The notes: generated from the letters alone by a model not told the origin. DNA of 64,000 nt from Cephalotus follicularis (GCA_001972305.1 BDDD01001785.1:124001-188000); one strand, 5' to 3'. Counted from the first letter of the stretch, positions 21,182 to 33,089 are shown. Numbers and translations: made by a program.

Positions 21182-21955
21182 GAAGGAGGCTCAATGTTCA
21201 CGTTTTTAAACCTCTAGGTAGCCTTCAACAATTCAACAAGAGAATACTCCCAAGGGAGCAGTTAGAGAAGGAGGTTCAATGTTCACATCCTTAAACCTCT
21301 GAACAGCCTTCAACAGTTCAATGAGAGAAGACTCCTAAGGTATTAATCAAAGAGGGAGGTTCAATATTCAAGTCCTTAAACCTCTGAACAGCCTTTAATA
21401 GTTTGACAAGAGAATACTCCAAAAGGAGTAATTCCAGAAGGAGGTTCAATGTTCATGTGCTTAAACCTCTAAACGGCCTTCAACAGTTTCCACAATAGAA
21501 GACTCCCAATGGAGCAGTAAGAGAAGGAGGTTCAATGTTCACGTCCTTAAACCTCTGAACAGCCTTCAATAGTTTACACAATAGAAGCCTCCTAAGGGAG
21601 CAGTAAGAGAAGGAGGTTCCATGTTCACATCCTTAAACCACTAAACTGCTCTCAACAGTTCTGCTATAAAAGACTCCCAAGGGAGTAGTTAGAGAAGGAG
21701 GTTCAACGTTCACGTCCTTAAACCTCTGAATATCCTTCCATAGCTCCAAGTCTGTAAGGAAGAGAAGGTCTAATGTTCACGTCCTAAAACCTCTGAATAA
21801 CCTTTATCAGTTCCAAGTCTGCAAGGAAAAGGAGGTCTGATGTTCACGTTCTTAAACCTCTGAACAACCTACATCAATTCCAAATCTGCAAGGAAGAGGA
21901 GGTCCAGTGTTTACGTCCTTAAACCTTTGAACATCCTTCAACAATTCCCCCAATA
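21182..21955 (+). repeat. Tandem array 2, 85-86 bp x 6 then about 67 bp x 4
   Basis: Each unit starts GAAGGAGGTTCAATGTTCAC and contains TCCTTAAACCTCTGAA. The first six units are 85-86 bp; the last four have lost a block near the end and are about 67 bp. Confidence 0.88.
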
Positions 21956-21969
21956 TAAGATTAAAGCTT

Positions 21970-22175
21970 TAAAAAAAGCTTATTTAAAGACTCCCAAGGT
22001 TACAATCAGAGTAGGTCCTTGATACATGACCATAGCTCTCAAACTTTGAAGCTGACTAGGATTAATACAAGCTTATTCAAGGCTCCCAAGGGAGCGATCA
22101 GAGTAGGTCTTTGATATAGGACCATAGCTCCACAAGTTTTAATACAAGCTTATTCAAAGACTCCCAAGTGAGCAA
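21970..22175 (+). repeat. Tandem array 3, about 77-95 bp x 2.3
   Basis: Units start AAGCTTATTCAAAGACTCCC and contain GAGTAGGTC(C/T)TTGATA and GACCATAGCTC. Confidence 0.75.
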
Positions 22176-22179
22176 ATGC

Positions 22180-22708
22180 TGGTCTACAAACCCATCAGAA
22201 ATTGTCAGACCAGACTTAAATTGTATCTTGATCTGCGAACACATAAGAACTCGAAAAGATCAAGTTTGTTGGTTGAGTGCTTTGATACAAGTGCCCCCGT
22301 GGGATCTAAAACTCTCTCGCGACATGGTCTGAAAAATATCACGCCAGTATGAAATCCTGGTCTGCAAACCCATAAGAACTTGTCAGACCAGGCCTAAAAT
22401 CTTGGTCTGAGAACACATAAGAACTCGTAAAGGTCAAGTCTTATTGGTTGAGCACTTTGATACAAATACTCTCATGGGGGCTAAAGCTCAGGAAACCTAG
22501 TCTGGAAATATCAGACCGGTAAGAAATACTGGTCTGTAAACCCATAAGAACTTGTCAAACAAGACCTAAAACATATTTTGATATGCAAACACGTAAGAAC
22601 TCGCAAAGATCAAGTCTTATTGGCTGAGCGCTTTGATACAAGCACCCCCATGGGGGCTAAAACTCAAGTGAACTGGTCTGAAAAATATCAGGCCAATACG
22701 AAAGACTA
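22180..22708 (+). repeat. Tandem array 4, 172-178 bp x 3
   Basis: Units begin TGGTCTGCAAACCCATAAG at 22180, 22358 and 22530 and contain AGATCAAGTCTTATTGGTTG and GCTTTGATACAAG. Confidence 0.85.
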
Positions 22709-22842
22709 CTGAAGCTTTGAAGTCTTCCGCGGCCCCAGCCAATGAAACTCAGATGAAGTTTTGAATTATGCAAGGGCTTTGTCAGCTGCCTCCCTCCTTA
22801 AAGACCACCTCGTAAATGCTCCACCTCCTTCTCTGCAAATTC

Positions 22843-22867
22843 CAGAGAAGAAGAACTTGTGGGGGCA
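22843..22867 (+). other. Polypurine tract of Tat-like element
   Basis: GAGAAGAAGAACTTGTGGGGG directly ahead of the LTR start at 22870. Confidence 0.7.
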
Positions 22868-22869
22868 TT

Positions 22870-23338
22870 TGATATGGACAAAAATTCTTGTATTATTAAG
22901 GCACTGACACGTGTCATTCAAACCCGAAAACATGGGCAAAATGCCCAGGATCATTGTTATAATGGGGAGATAACTCCTCCAATTAAAGAAGAGGAAACGC
23001 CCGACGTTTCCCAGGGACCATTAATCTTCTCCATGATGATGAGCTAGTCAGAGATAGTTACAGCAGGTATAGCTATAAATACCCCCAAGAAAGACTATGA
23101 TGGGGTCGGACAACTCACCATGCACTCACATTATCTTCTCTACAAAACAACTGACTTAAGCATCGGGGGGACCCCGGGAGTAAAAACTCCTGGACTATTC
23201 GATAGTTTTTTCTTTTTGTATGCAGGGAATACCAGAGAACCAATATCCAGTGCATTCTTCGATCAATCCTACGCTTTTCCCAACAAATTAAAGCTTCACA
23301 TATGGCGGATTGTTGTGAAGTTGATTTCTTTATCAACA
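22870..23338 (+). repeat. Tat-like 3' LTR (469 bp)
   Basis: Starts TGATATGGACAAAAATTC and ends TTTCTTTATCAACA. It contains a TATA box and, after it, CTGACTTAAGCATCGGGGGG, similar to the phrase CTGACTTGAGCGTCGGAG common in LTRs of plant Tat elements. No partner LTR is in the window, so the ends are inferred. Confidence 0.65.
23074..23081 (+). promoter_or_regulatory. TATA box in Tat-like LTR
   Basis: TATAAATA in the context GCTATAAATACCCCCAAG, a strong plant TATA box. Confidence 0.75.
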
Positions 23339-23999
23339 TTTAGTTACAAAACAAATAATTGGTTATATACTATTATATAGTAATAAATTGGTTCAATAGT
23401 TTGTTTTGCAGTTACTATTTATGCGATTGACTAATCTTGTTTATGTGACTCACTTTTGAATTTAGTTGCCTACAACTATTTCAATTGCTACCTTATAGTC
23501 CCATTGCTACCGTATAATTTACCAAAATCATATATTGATTGTCACAAGTTTAATTGTATGTATTTTAATTATTCACTAATAGGAAATAATATATATAGTA
23601 TGATATTTATTAGAAACCTCAATTCTCCATTATGATCAAAATAAAATATTGTATTATCTTTATAGATGACTACAATAAAAGATGTTATTTAAAAATAAGT
23701 AGAAACAAAACTAATTACAAATGATTTATTAAATATATTATATGTATTTATTGTACTAGTTGAATACTAGAGTTTATTACCAGTATTGTGTAAAAACAAA
23801 AAACGAGTTAACAATATTTTTCATGTTTAACTATCTTTTAGTAATTTAACAACAACAAACAAAATTAACATAATACTATATAGATTTTATTAAAAAAAAA
23901 AAACTAAATCTAGTGAAATAAATATAATAAATAAATTAGTTGGAGATTATATATATATAAGTTAAATAATATATTTTTTGTAATTGCAATTGTTTCACA
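23339..23999. other. AT-rich stretch, nothing recognised
   Basis: Very AT-rich with A-runs; no gene, RNA or repeat structure seen. Confidence 0.6.
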
Positions 24000-24076
24000 A
24001 GAAGTGATATCCGTATAGTGGTAAGAGTATTCAATTTAAACATTGAGAATCAAGGTTCAAATCCTACTACTTGCAA
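24000..24076 (+). tRNA. tRNA-like remnant (pseudogene)
   Basis: CAAGAAG and CTACTTG at the two ends could pair at six of seven positions. TATAGTGGTAAGAGTA fits box A and GGTTCAAATCC is a perfect box B. The 5' half recalls tRNA-Asp (GTATAGTGGTAAGTATTC). The anticodon and T stems are poor, so this is a pseudogene or the head of a SINE. A run of A follows at 24098. Confidence 0.4.
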
Positions 24077-24229
24077 AATTTCAAAAAAATTTACACATTA
24101 AAAAAAAAACAATCTACCATGACCCGGTTTGACTGGTCTTTAACCAGTTTTTGACCATTATGGGTTTAGAGCGTTACCCAGACATGCCTGCTTTTTAGTG
24201 GTAATGTTAATAATCATCACTGATAGTAT

Positions 24230-24585
24230 TTTATTTTTAATGAAGAATTTTTTTTCACAATTAACTTTATAACTGGTGACCCTTATATCCTAAAAATAAA
24301 AATGTATTTTTGTGATATCATTGTCGTCACTAACAAGAATATTAACGGTGACAGATGTTGTTGTCACAATTGTTATAGGCTTTCAGTAACACCAATTTTG
24401 ACACTAAAACAAAGACATAGAGTGGCGATTTTTATTATGTCGTCACAAAAACTATTAGTGACACTTTGTATGTGACAACCTAGTGACGTAACAAAAATTG
24501 TCACTATATTAGTGATCATTTTTTATACTCTTAGTGACCTTTTTCAACGTCACAAAAAAGCCAAATTTCTTGTAATTTATATTTC
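24230..24585 (-). mobile_element. CACTA-like transposon end (fragment)
   Basis: The minus strand at the right end reads ATTACAAGAAATTTGGC, near the CACTACAAGAAA terminus of plant CACTA elements. Inward lie many subterminal motifs TTAGTGAC / GTCACTAA / TCGTCAC in both directions, as is usual in this superfamily. No matching left terminus or transposase was found. Confidence 0.45.
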
Positions 24586-25766
24586 AATTCATATATTTGA
24601 ACTTCTAATCCACTATAAATAAAACTCAACAATTATGGAAGATCAATTCAGTACTCTAATTAATGAAAGCAACTGCATCCATAAACTGTACCAAGTAAAA
24701 CCGCTATAATCATTCTCCTACAAATACTGCAATATCTTATTTAATCTCATAAAACCATGTCATTACAACTACTCAATAGTGTAATGTACAAGGCAACTCA
24801 AAGTCTTGTCTTCATGAATCCCTCTCTTATATCTGTCACTATCATCCTTGACTAATATCCTACTTGTGGAATGCGCAACTCATGAATGGGTTAGCCTATA
24901 AGACTAGTAGAAGAACTACCTATGCAATGATGTGTACAGTAAATAACAAATATGTGTGATAAAGTGTAAAATAATCACAGATAGATATGTGACGTGCTCT
25001 ATGTATTAATGCTAATTGCATCGATCATCCGTATGAAAACAATCTCATACCAGTTGCAACGCCATAAGTCCTAATGATGCAATACAGTTTTAAGCAACAC
25101 AATTTGTTACAGACAATACAATTCAAAAGTCTCATCAATTCAAGGGTACAAGAAGCGAATATGAATTTAGATCACAAGCAATGGGTAAAAGAATTGGTCA
25201 ATGGTGTATATCATTTCCATCTCCTAGCCCTAGCATAGTTCCCTCGTTGTCCTAGATTTTTCCTGCGATACTTGATTGGGTATGAGATTTGTAAGGACCG
25301 GGAAATTGGTAACCATTTTTTTGGTATTTCCATTTCTTGTTTATTACAGTATGGATATTATACTTATTTGTATTAGGAATAAGTCTTGCAAGCCATTGCA
25401 GTCCGGTAAACTTATATTTAATATTCAATAAAGATGTATTTTCAACTATCTTGGTTGTGAGTTCATTTTATTGTTTTAATGTATGTTTAATTAAATGAAT
25501 GTCCTAAGAACAAAGTTGTAGGACAAAGTTCTTGATGAGATCAAGATGTGAGAATTGGAACCTCGGTAAACTTTATTCTTAGAACTTTCTGGTCGGAGGA
25601 TTGGTACTCAGGGCATACTCAATCCGGTTAGACCAGCACGTCCTGTACGAGCTCGTTTAAGAGGGTGATTAATCTCATATGTCATCTTGTAGTGACTAAA
25701 TGGTATACATGTGGGCGCCTGGTTATCAATGGGTTCACTGAAGGTGACTCGCTTAAGAGATGTATG
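24586..25766. other. Unassigned AT-rich stretch
   Basis: No protein motif or RNA gene. TGTAAGGACCGGGAAATTGG near 25290 looks like a possible gypsy LTR start, but no end or partner is seen. The last ~30 bases resemble the sequence before the copia LTR starts. Confidence 0.5.
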
Positions 25767-25969
25767 TGTTAGAGAGAGTGTCACCCGTCAAGCCACTAGG
25801 TGGCTGGATGCACTTGTACTGTTCTAAAAAATACAGTCTTGTTCTATTCATGTTACATTCTACGAATTATATTTTATTATGGGCATGACCGAATATGTTT
25901 GATCACATAATTGAAGCATGACACTGCTTACAGATATGGTGCCCTATCACATCAAAGGGTTGGTTGTCG
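25767..25969 (+). repeat. Remnant of an older related copia LTR
   Basis: TGTTAGAGAGAGTGTCACCCG... GTGGCT matches the start of the LTR of copia B (TGTTAGAGTAGGGGTGTCCC), and GGTGCCCTATCACATCAAAG matches its later part. It is cut at 25969 where copia A begins, so A seems to have inserted into it. Confidence 0.55.
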
Positions 25970-27595
25970 TGTTAGATTAGGGTGTCCCTGCAATCCACGA
26001 GAACGCTGCAGACATATGCTGTTGACATATGACACACTCTTGAATCGTACATTCTTAGTTCCATTCATGTTCTATTGTGCATTTTTAGTAAAGATTGGCA
26101 TCTTGCTATATGTAAAATCCCAAACCCGCTCAACGGATCAGTTGATCATCAGGTCAACTGAATACACATATAGCGTCCTGTCCGTAAAGGGTTGGATCTC
26201 GTGCCTGAGAGGTTATGAGAATGAGATCCTTACTCCCTTGTGACAAATGTTCCAAGTCATAGGTTCACTCTCTTAGGACAATTGATAAACCGTAAAGACT
26301 TGTCGTATTATGCTTGCTCCGAATGGTAAAGGAGGATGGATCATCTCATTGCCATATGGGTTTTACCCTAAAGCTGATGCGAGGTGTGTGCAGAGGCACA
26401 ACACTGAATCGACCCACCATAGGTTATCTATTTGGAGAGTCAACATCTCTATCAATAGAGTTCCTATTGTCACGATAGTGCTTAGTCAAAGGTGACTAGT
26501 ATATCATATGTGATTTACGTTGTATCGTTAGACCTGAGCGGCTGGCATACGTTGTGTAGTAACTGCTTGGCTTTGATTTCCACCTTCCCTAGCACTAGCC
26601 ATGTGCTGGCAAAATCTTTGGGCCTTGTGGGAGCTGCATTCAGATGTATGGGTGAGTTCGATAGATGGGATCGTCACACCCTTGTTGAGGGTTATAGGCT
26701 CTATAACATCTATGACCGTTGAAGAGTTAAAATCCTGGCCGGGTACTGGGAGACTAGGAATAAGAAGTTTCTGGCGATATCTCACATAGTCTCACTGCAT
26801 TCATAGAATTACAGTTATTGCGGTTTTACCTAGGGGTGACATTTATCCAAACCCTAGTCCGCGGTCAGAGCCAAGATGATGAAGGATACGTGGCATGAAA
26901 ATCGATGACAGTGATAAAGTACTGGGGAACCGGTTAACGAATGATAGACGTGGTACTTTTTGGTCCGCGGATACGGGGGTGATTATAGATCACACCGGGA
27001 CTATTATCTGGCTAGTCGTACCAGAACTTTGGGATGTTCTGAGAAATTTATTATCGTACCAGAAATCCACTGGGCTTTCGGGTCCTGCATGATTATTGGA
27101 AAAGTGACGCAGGCTGCACATATGCTCGCTTGGTGGTAAATCTAGTTTTTAACTAGTATATATTATTTTGACATTAGTGGTTTGTTTTTCGTTCCACTAA
27201 TAGTCATCTTGATATATAAGTGATTTTAAGCCGGAGCATGATTTAATTTTATTAAATCAAAATTAAAGCGAGAGTCTTTAATTTACAAAAAGGGAGAAAC
27301 ATTTTAATTTTGAAATAGACTTTAAATTTATAGAGAAGGAGAAAAATAAGTAAAGAGAGAGAGAGACTTAATTTTAATTAAGTCAAATAGTCAATTTTTT
27401 AATTTTAACTTAATCTCTCTCACACTCTCTCCCACTGTCTCCCGTGTCTTTTTCTTTTCTCTCCCAGCTCCTGGCGTGCGCTATAAGTCGAGAGAGAGAG
27501 ACACTTCACGCGTCACTGCGCAGGGGCGCGTTTCGGCCGGAGAAGACGACGGCGCTTCGCGCCGGTGTCCGGGTGGAGTCAAGCATCCTTCCCCG

Positions 27596-27645
27596 GTAAG
27601 CCTTCTGCCCTTTCTCTCCAATTTTATCCTCTCTTTTCTCCCTAG
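27596..27645 (+). other. 50-bp GT...AG segment absent from 3' LTR
   Basis: GTAAGCC...TTTTCTCCCTAG with a pyrimidine-rich interior. In the 3' LTR (near 35216-35224) CCTTCCATGG is followed directly by TGGCAGATCACG. Copia B has an equivalent GTGAG...TTTTAG segment at 36911-36964. It looks like a minute intron, though 50 bp is short for plants. Confidence 0.45.
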
Positions 27646-28051
27646 CGGCAGATCACGTTTCCTATCGCCGCTTGCTCCCGGCATCTCTTCCACCGCCGTT
27701 GATCAAGTGGGTGGAGCAAATCAATGGCTCTATCCATTTTGATCCTTGTTTTGTGTTTCCCGGTCGTTTTGCGTTTGGTGAGTCAACTGGGCGAGTTGAG
27801 GCATCGGGCTGCTGTGACTTCGCTTTCCAGGCTGAGTCACGATGTGTCTTGGGTTGGGGTGTGTCGGGCTGGTGTCGCTAAGCCGTTTGGTAGCTTGGCG
27901 GCCGTTGATGACGAACGGCGAGTCAACCCCGTGACTCACCGCCGGCCGTTCTCAATGTACCAGGCCGAGTCTCGCCGAGTCTAGGGTACCAGTGCGTTCG
28001 TCGGGGTGTTAGCGTCCACATATGTCTAGGACGGCCAATGGCAAGTTGACC

Positions 28052-28085
28052 GAGAGTCACTGAGTCTGAACTCAGTGAGTCACCG
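28052..28085. promoter_or_regulatory. GAGTCACTGAGTC palindrome in copia A LTR
   Basis: GAGTCACTGAGTC and GAACTCAGTGAGTC form an inverted repeat. The same stands in copia B at 37371-37404, and a similar palindrome in L1 at 4733-4760. Confidence 0.45.
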
Positions 28086-28510
28086 TCGCTGTCCGCCGTC
28101 TTCTGGGGTGCTTCTCGACGTGTCTCCGCCAGGAATGGATAGAGCAGTTTTTCTGGAGTCCGTTGGTGTCAACATCGGACCAAACGTGGCCTGTCCGAGA
28201 ACCGGCGGTGTTACCGATGACCGGCATTTTCTTCTGCAAGTGTGTAGCGGCATAGTGGTGAATCCTCCAATGTTGGTATGATTGCTTCGCTCTTACTTTC
28301 GACGTGTGTTCGATTTATCTTTTTGTGCATGCTTGTTCTTGTTTTTAGTTTGATTGTTAATTAAACATAGATCCTAGGCTTTTCAATTTGGTACTAAGAT
28401 GTAAGTGTGGACCATGACTTTCAGTCTTGGTGTTTTTAAAAAATTAAAATTATACACACTTGCGTCCTAGGACCAAATCGACTGGGAACCCTTGCCAGGT
28501 TCCCAACAAG

Positions 28511-28522
28511 TGGTATCAGAGC
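28511..28522 (+). other. Copia A primer-binding site
   Basis: TGGTATCAGAGC, two bases after the LTR end; perfect initiator tRNA-Met complement. Confidence 0.92.
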
Positions 28523-30239
28523 GATCCGTTTTAATTTCAATTGGACTTTAATTTCGGTTTTGGTGGCTATTTTGGAATAATTAAAGTACCTAAAATTTTG
28601 GTTTAAATCCCTTCCCATGGTTGTTTTATAAAAAAAAAATATTTTTATTTTTCGAGAAACTAGGTTTTAAATAAGAATGTGGGAGGTTTACTGGAATGTC
28701 GGTGAACTTGTGAAATTATTTTGATTGGCCATCGGAAATTGAAATTACTTGTGTTTATTTAAAGTCTATAGTGGATGTAGATTTTAAATGTCTTATGCAT
28801 GATGACTGGTTATGGTATTGGACATAGCTTTTGATTTCTTTTGTGGATGGTTTAATTTGCTTTGTTAACTTGTGCTTTTATTTGGTTTGTAGTTTGGTTG
28901 GCTGCGAGCACCATTGATTCCTTATTTGTATTATTCTCTCTCTCCCTCCAATTTGTGTTCTATTCTTTATTTTTAAATGTATTTTGAGAAATTTGTTTCT
29001 GTAAACAAAGAAGAGAAGAATAACAAAGGAGCTTGTAGAGGAAGATAAAGGAAGTTGCAAGACCAAGTGAAGGCCATGTATGCGTGGTGCATTTTGTAAT
29101 AAAGTAGTTTTAAATAGTTCACCTAGGAGATCAAGTGGTCACATTGGCATGTGTGATCACTCAAAGATTTAGTCCCTGGCCATGCCATATTTATTTCTAA
29201 GTGGAAAATAGGTTGCATGGTATGGATGTTTTCTTTTTGCAAACAATCCAAACACGTCAAGCATGCTAAGCCGCTCAATTGGATTGGAAGATAAAATCAA
29301 TCTAATTAACGACATGGTAATATATAAAATTTGATGAGACCAAATTCCTCCAAAATTGTGAAGTAATACGTCCATAAGCGGTAGGACATAAGGCTATCCC
29401 GTCGTTGGCCTTCCATAGTTTTCGTTGAATGGTGTGCATATATTGGGGATAGCACTTCCAAAGTAGAGGTCCCCCATATGATGATTTCTGTTCAATTTCA
29501 GTGTGAGGTGCACTGGAAAGAAATAATCATGTTTTGGCACTCTGACAGGCCAAAGCGTGTGGGTGTCAAAATGGGTTCATTTCTTTGAGGATTGTGGGTT
29601 TGGACTTATACCGGGGTCATACTATTGGCATGCCAAAGCTGTGGATTGTATGGGCTGGGAGGCCGCAACTTGTATCGGATCTTACATTTTGGGCAAGAGG
29701 CCCTAATGTAAATATGGTGCTTTAAGCCTAACTATTCGCTATTGTGGTTTGTCATGCCAAAGCTGAGATCATGATAGGGCAGGATAGATTCCGATCCATA
29801 CAAGGGGGCAAGAGGCTTCTCGAGTTCCACATTGGAGGTGTGGGATACGATTAGAATAGTGGGAGGAGCCATAATTACAAAAGACCAAGGATTATGGTGA
29901 TAACATAAATGGAATGATTTGTTAATATTCTCTTTCTTTTTCCCCATATAAGTTGCTAGTTTTGACATACTTGATTATATACTCAAATTGGCAAACAGCA
30001 CAATCCAACATCAAACACGTTTAACACTCCATAACTTTAACATCCGTATTTCACTGAATGGAAACACGTTTACCGTAACATTCTCACGAGCATGAGAGGC
30101 GCTCATGTCATGACTGAGATAATCTCAAGCTAGTGAACGATGTATCCGACCATCACAAGGCCAGTTGGGCTAAATGGTGGAACGAAGATTATCGAGCTTG
30201 TACCCTATCAATTGTTGGCATATTGCTACTTTTCCGCAT
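28523..30239 (+). other. Copia A leader/gag region, nothing readable
   Basis: Aligns by eye in phrases with copia B at 37850-39530 (for example ATTACAAAAGACCAAG near 29874 and CCATCACAAGG near 30152), so it belongs to the element, but no gag motif could be read. Dense stops in all frames. Confidence 0.6.
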
Positions 30240-30800
30240 GATCAGGTTATGCACTCACAAACGTTGGGTGTCATGCTTACACAACTCGAGGAGTTGTATG
30301 GCACCCAGCCGAGGACTGTAAAGGTGGATTTTGACCAAGAGAGGTCATGATCGTCTGTGATGCCTCGATTTCCTACTTGAATAATCTCAAGGGGACATAG
30401 ATCAAGTGAATTTAAGTTCCGAGGCTGAAAACCCAAGGAAGAGGTAGCTAGTGCAAAGGGATTCCATTCTAGAAAGGATCAAAAGTTTTATATGGAGTTT
30501 GCCTATATCCATCGTGGGAAGCTAAGGCAATTGGAAGATATATAATTTGTTCCTATAGTTCAAAGCAGGAAATACCTTATGGTTAGGTACTTTCATGTTT
30601 TATCTAGTTTACAATGTAAGTTCAATTTGAGTAGTTGGCTCAGACTGTGAGACTAACATTTGTAACTCTTTACAGGTTGCTGAGAGATGCTAGACAGTGG
30701 AGAGAGATAACAAAGCTACGGACTGGCGCCCTGGTGATGCCTCGAGGAATCACACCTATGTAGTTGTCGTTTATGAATTGTATATTTTTGTAAATGGTTA
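30240..30800 (+). pseudogene. Copia A gag and protease-proximal remnants
   Basis: MLTQLEELYGTQPRTVKVDF at about 30270-30330 resembles the LEEMFG.QSRTAR stretch of copia gag, and the same place in copia B reads LIQLEELFGTQSRT. Near 30690-30800 the sequence is collinear with the protease-proximal part of the copia fragment at 59274-60165. Everything between is eroded. Confidence 0.5.
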
Positions 30801-31039
30801 TGTAATAAAGATTTGATCTCTATATATAAAGAACATTGTATGGAATTTTGTTTCTATGTGATATATATATAAGATGAGCTGGAAGCTCAAATTTTTGGTA
30901 TAGATTCTTAGTCTTATACATTTCAATGTTCTAGTTAGTGCAAGCGGCACGTGGACATAAGAGATCTATGTCTTATACAATTATCGTAACATTATAGTAA
31001 CAATTCAAAACGAACAAATTAATAAAAGATATAAATCCT

Positions 31040-31600
31040 TCATTATTATTGCATTGTTGATTAGGTCATCCTAGAGATGCTAGGAAAACACAATGGTTAA
31101 GGATGATCTATGAGGACATCCAGGACGTGTGGTCCTCTCCAACGTGTGCACCATGTGTGATTTGTGCGATGACCAAATCTCCCTTCTCGTGCGAGGAGAT
31201 AAGATGGTGGACATATTAGGCTAAGTCCACACTGACGGTAGTGAACCAATATCGGTTAATGCAAATGGAGATTTTGACTACTTCAATGCCATCATCGATG
31301 TTTTATCATGATTTTGGGTAAGTGTTTCAAGAGGAAAACAAGTCTAAAATCTTAAGAAAGAGTCATGGATTTATGACTAGAAGTAGATAATGGTAAGATC
31401 CATTATGTCTTTTATATATCTTCCAAATCATTTTTTTCTGGGTGATGCACTGCAGTTGGCAGAGCATATCCTAATCCGGATTCCTTTGAAATTCGTTCCC
31501 TCCAATATCGAGAGGATATCATGTGATCATGGAGATCATAAATGGAGGAAACCCAGCCTAAACCATTTAAGGGTTAAGGCTGTCCAGTTTATATAAGAAG
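31040..31600 (+). pseudogene. Copia A integrase remnant
   Basis: Frames in turn give LVKDDL, CDDQISLLVRGDKMVDILG and VHTDG, matching LVKDGLLDIQD, GKMTKSPFSAQGEMTVDILG and VHTDVCG of the better kept copy at 59274-60165 (GAG-pre-integrase and start of the integrase core). The stretch 31390-31596 gives MVRSIMSFIYLPNHFFLGDAL, from the later integrase part. The catalytic middle is deleted or unreadable. Confidence 0.65.
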
Positions 31601-31984
31601 GCGAAAACCGTCTAAGCTAGAGGCACGATTGAGACGTTGCCGATTTGTGGAATATTCTAAGATGTGCTTAGGATATTACTTCTACAATCCATGCGAACAA
31701 ATATGGTTTTGTTTCGCGTACTGTAAAATTCCTAGAGAAGGAATACCTGATTGTAGGAAGCAGTGGGAGTTAGGTGAAACAAATATAGTTTCCACCAGTA
31801 GAAACCCACAGGATGATAAGGAACTAGAAGTTTATTCTTCTAAAGACATAATTGGAAAATTATCCCAATCTGAGATAGAGTCTCGGTAAGGCACTCCTCT
31901 AGCGAGGAGATCAGGCAAAGGTTTTCGACAACGCTTGAGAAATAAGGTTTTCTCATTAGGGCACTGACAAACCTAACCTCAGCG

Positions 31985-32995
31985 AGATGATGAGCCTATG
32001 AGCTACAAGGAAGCAGTGAAGAGCACTGATTCTAGGACAGGATAAGAGATCATGAAATCCAAAAATGACTCCATATACGCCTACCAAGTGAGGGACTTGG
32101 TATACGCATCCGAAGGCTTAAAATCCTATCGGATGCAAGTAAATCTTCGAGAGGAAGATTGGCATTAATGGTAAAGGCTGAAACCTTTTTAAAGTGCAAT
32201 TGGTCACGAAAGGATATACGCTAAGACAAGAGGTATGTATGTTGAGAACTTTCTGACTAGTTGCAATGCTTTAGTCTATTCGGATTATGCTTGCTTTTGC
32301 CGCTCATTGTGATAATGAGCTATGAAAAATGGATGTTAAGACAGTCTACAAGAGTGACTATCTTGAAGAGGAAATCTTTATGTCCCAAACCCGAGGGGTT
32401 TACATCCGAGGAGCATTCGCACAAGAGGTGCAAGATCCAAAGGTCTATGACCTTAAGCAAGCATCCCGTAGCTGAAATATCCATTTTGATTTTATCAAAG
32501 ATATGGATAAGCCTAATGTCTACCGGAAACAAGATAACCCAAAAATCACTTTGTTGGCACTGTATGTAGAAGACATACTACACATAGAGAATGAGGTAGG
32601 TATGTTGAAGTACAGTTAAGCAAGAACTTCTCCACAAAGGATTTGGGGGAGGCTTTCTACGTTTTAGAGAATGAAGATATAAAGAGTAGATCGAGTAGAT
32701 TGCTTGGACTTTCCCAAAGCCAGTACATCAGCAGAGTGCTGAAATGGTATGGAACGAATTCCATATATGGCTTATTGCTAATTAACCAAGGAATTCACCT
32801 TTCCAAGAGGATGTCTTCTAAGACTTATGAGGAGAGGACACGCATGAATAGGCAACGTTATGCTTCAGCAATAGGCTCCAGCATGTATGCCATACTTTGT
32901 ACAGAGCCTGATGTCAATATGCCTAAGGGTCTAGCTACTCGATTTCAGTCCAGTCCCTGTAACAGAAATATGGACATAGTCAAGAGGATATGATG
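31985..32995 (+). pseudogene. Copia A reverse transcriptase remnant
   Basis: Ty1/copia RT: IMKSKNDSIYAYQV, then NPRGLHPR and SKHPVAEI-like traces of the PxGF...LKQA motif, then LYVEDILHIEN, where the active site YVDD has become YVED (codons near 32562-32573). From 32643 a 116-codon open stretch gives LGEAFYVLENE, RLLGLSQSQYISRVL, GIHLSKRMSSKTYEE and YASAIGSSMYAILCTEPDV, all standard copia RT C-terminal motifs. Confidence 0.8.
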
Positions 32996-33089
32996 CCTGT
33001 GAATGACTCAGGATTATTTCTTGACACGTGGAGAATATAGTGAATTGAGACGTAAGAGTTGGGTTAACTCTAGTTCAATTCTAATCCAG

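Larger units (their letters stand above)
20531..23338 (+). mobile_element. Tat-like Ty3/gypsy element, 3' part
   Basis: The left part lies beyond G1, which inserted into it. What remains is a short pol stretch with an internal deletion, about 2 kb of tandem repeats, a polypurine tract at 22843-22867 and an LTR of 469 bp. Long 3' non-coding regions made of tandem repeats are known from Tat/Ogre elements. The protein motif KFPTRFGVGQIRG and the LTR phrase CTGACTTAAGCATCGGGG are both familiar from this group. Confidence 0.65.
25970..28508 (+). repeat. Copia A 5' LTR (2539 bp)
   Basis: Starts TGTTAGATTAGGGTGTCCC and ends GGTTCCCAACA before the PBS. The GC-rich half (27470-28290) has open stretches up to 88 codons on both strands, but they are not shared as proteins by the related LTRs and I treat them as leader sequence. 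Confidence 0.88.

Noticed and set aside
21182..21955. Regular repeats that might suggest a CRISPR array
   Set aside because: Units are continuous 85- and 67-bp tandems without unique spacers, in a retrotransposon of a plant genome.
27476..27984. Open frames of 69-88 codons in the GC-rich leader of copia A LTR
   Set aside because: Not kept in the 3' LTR or copia B and no family likeness.
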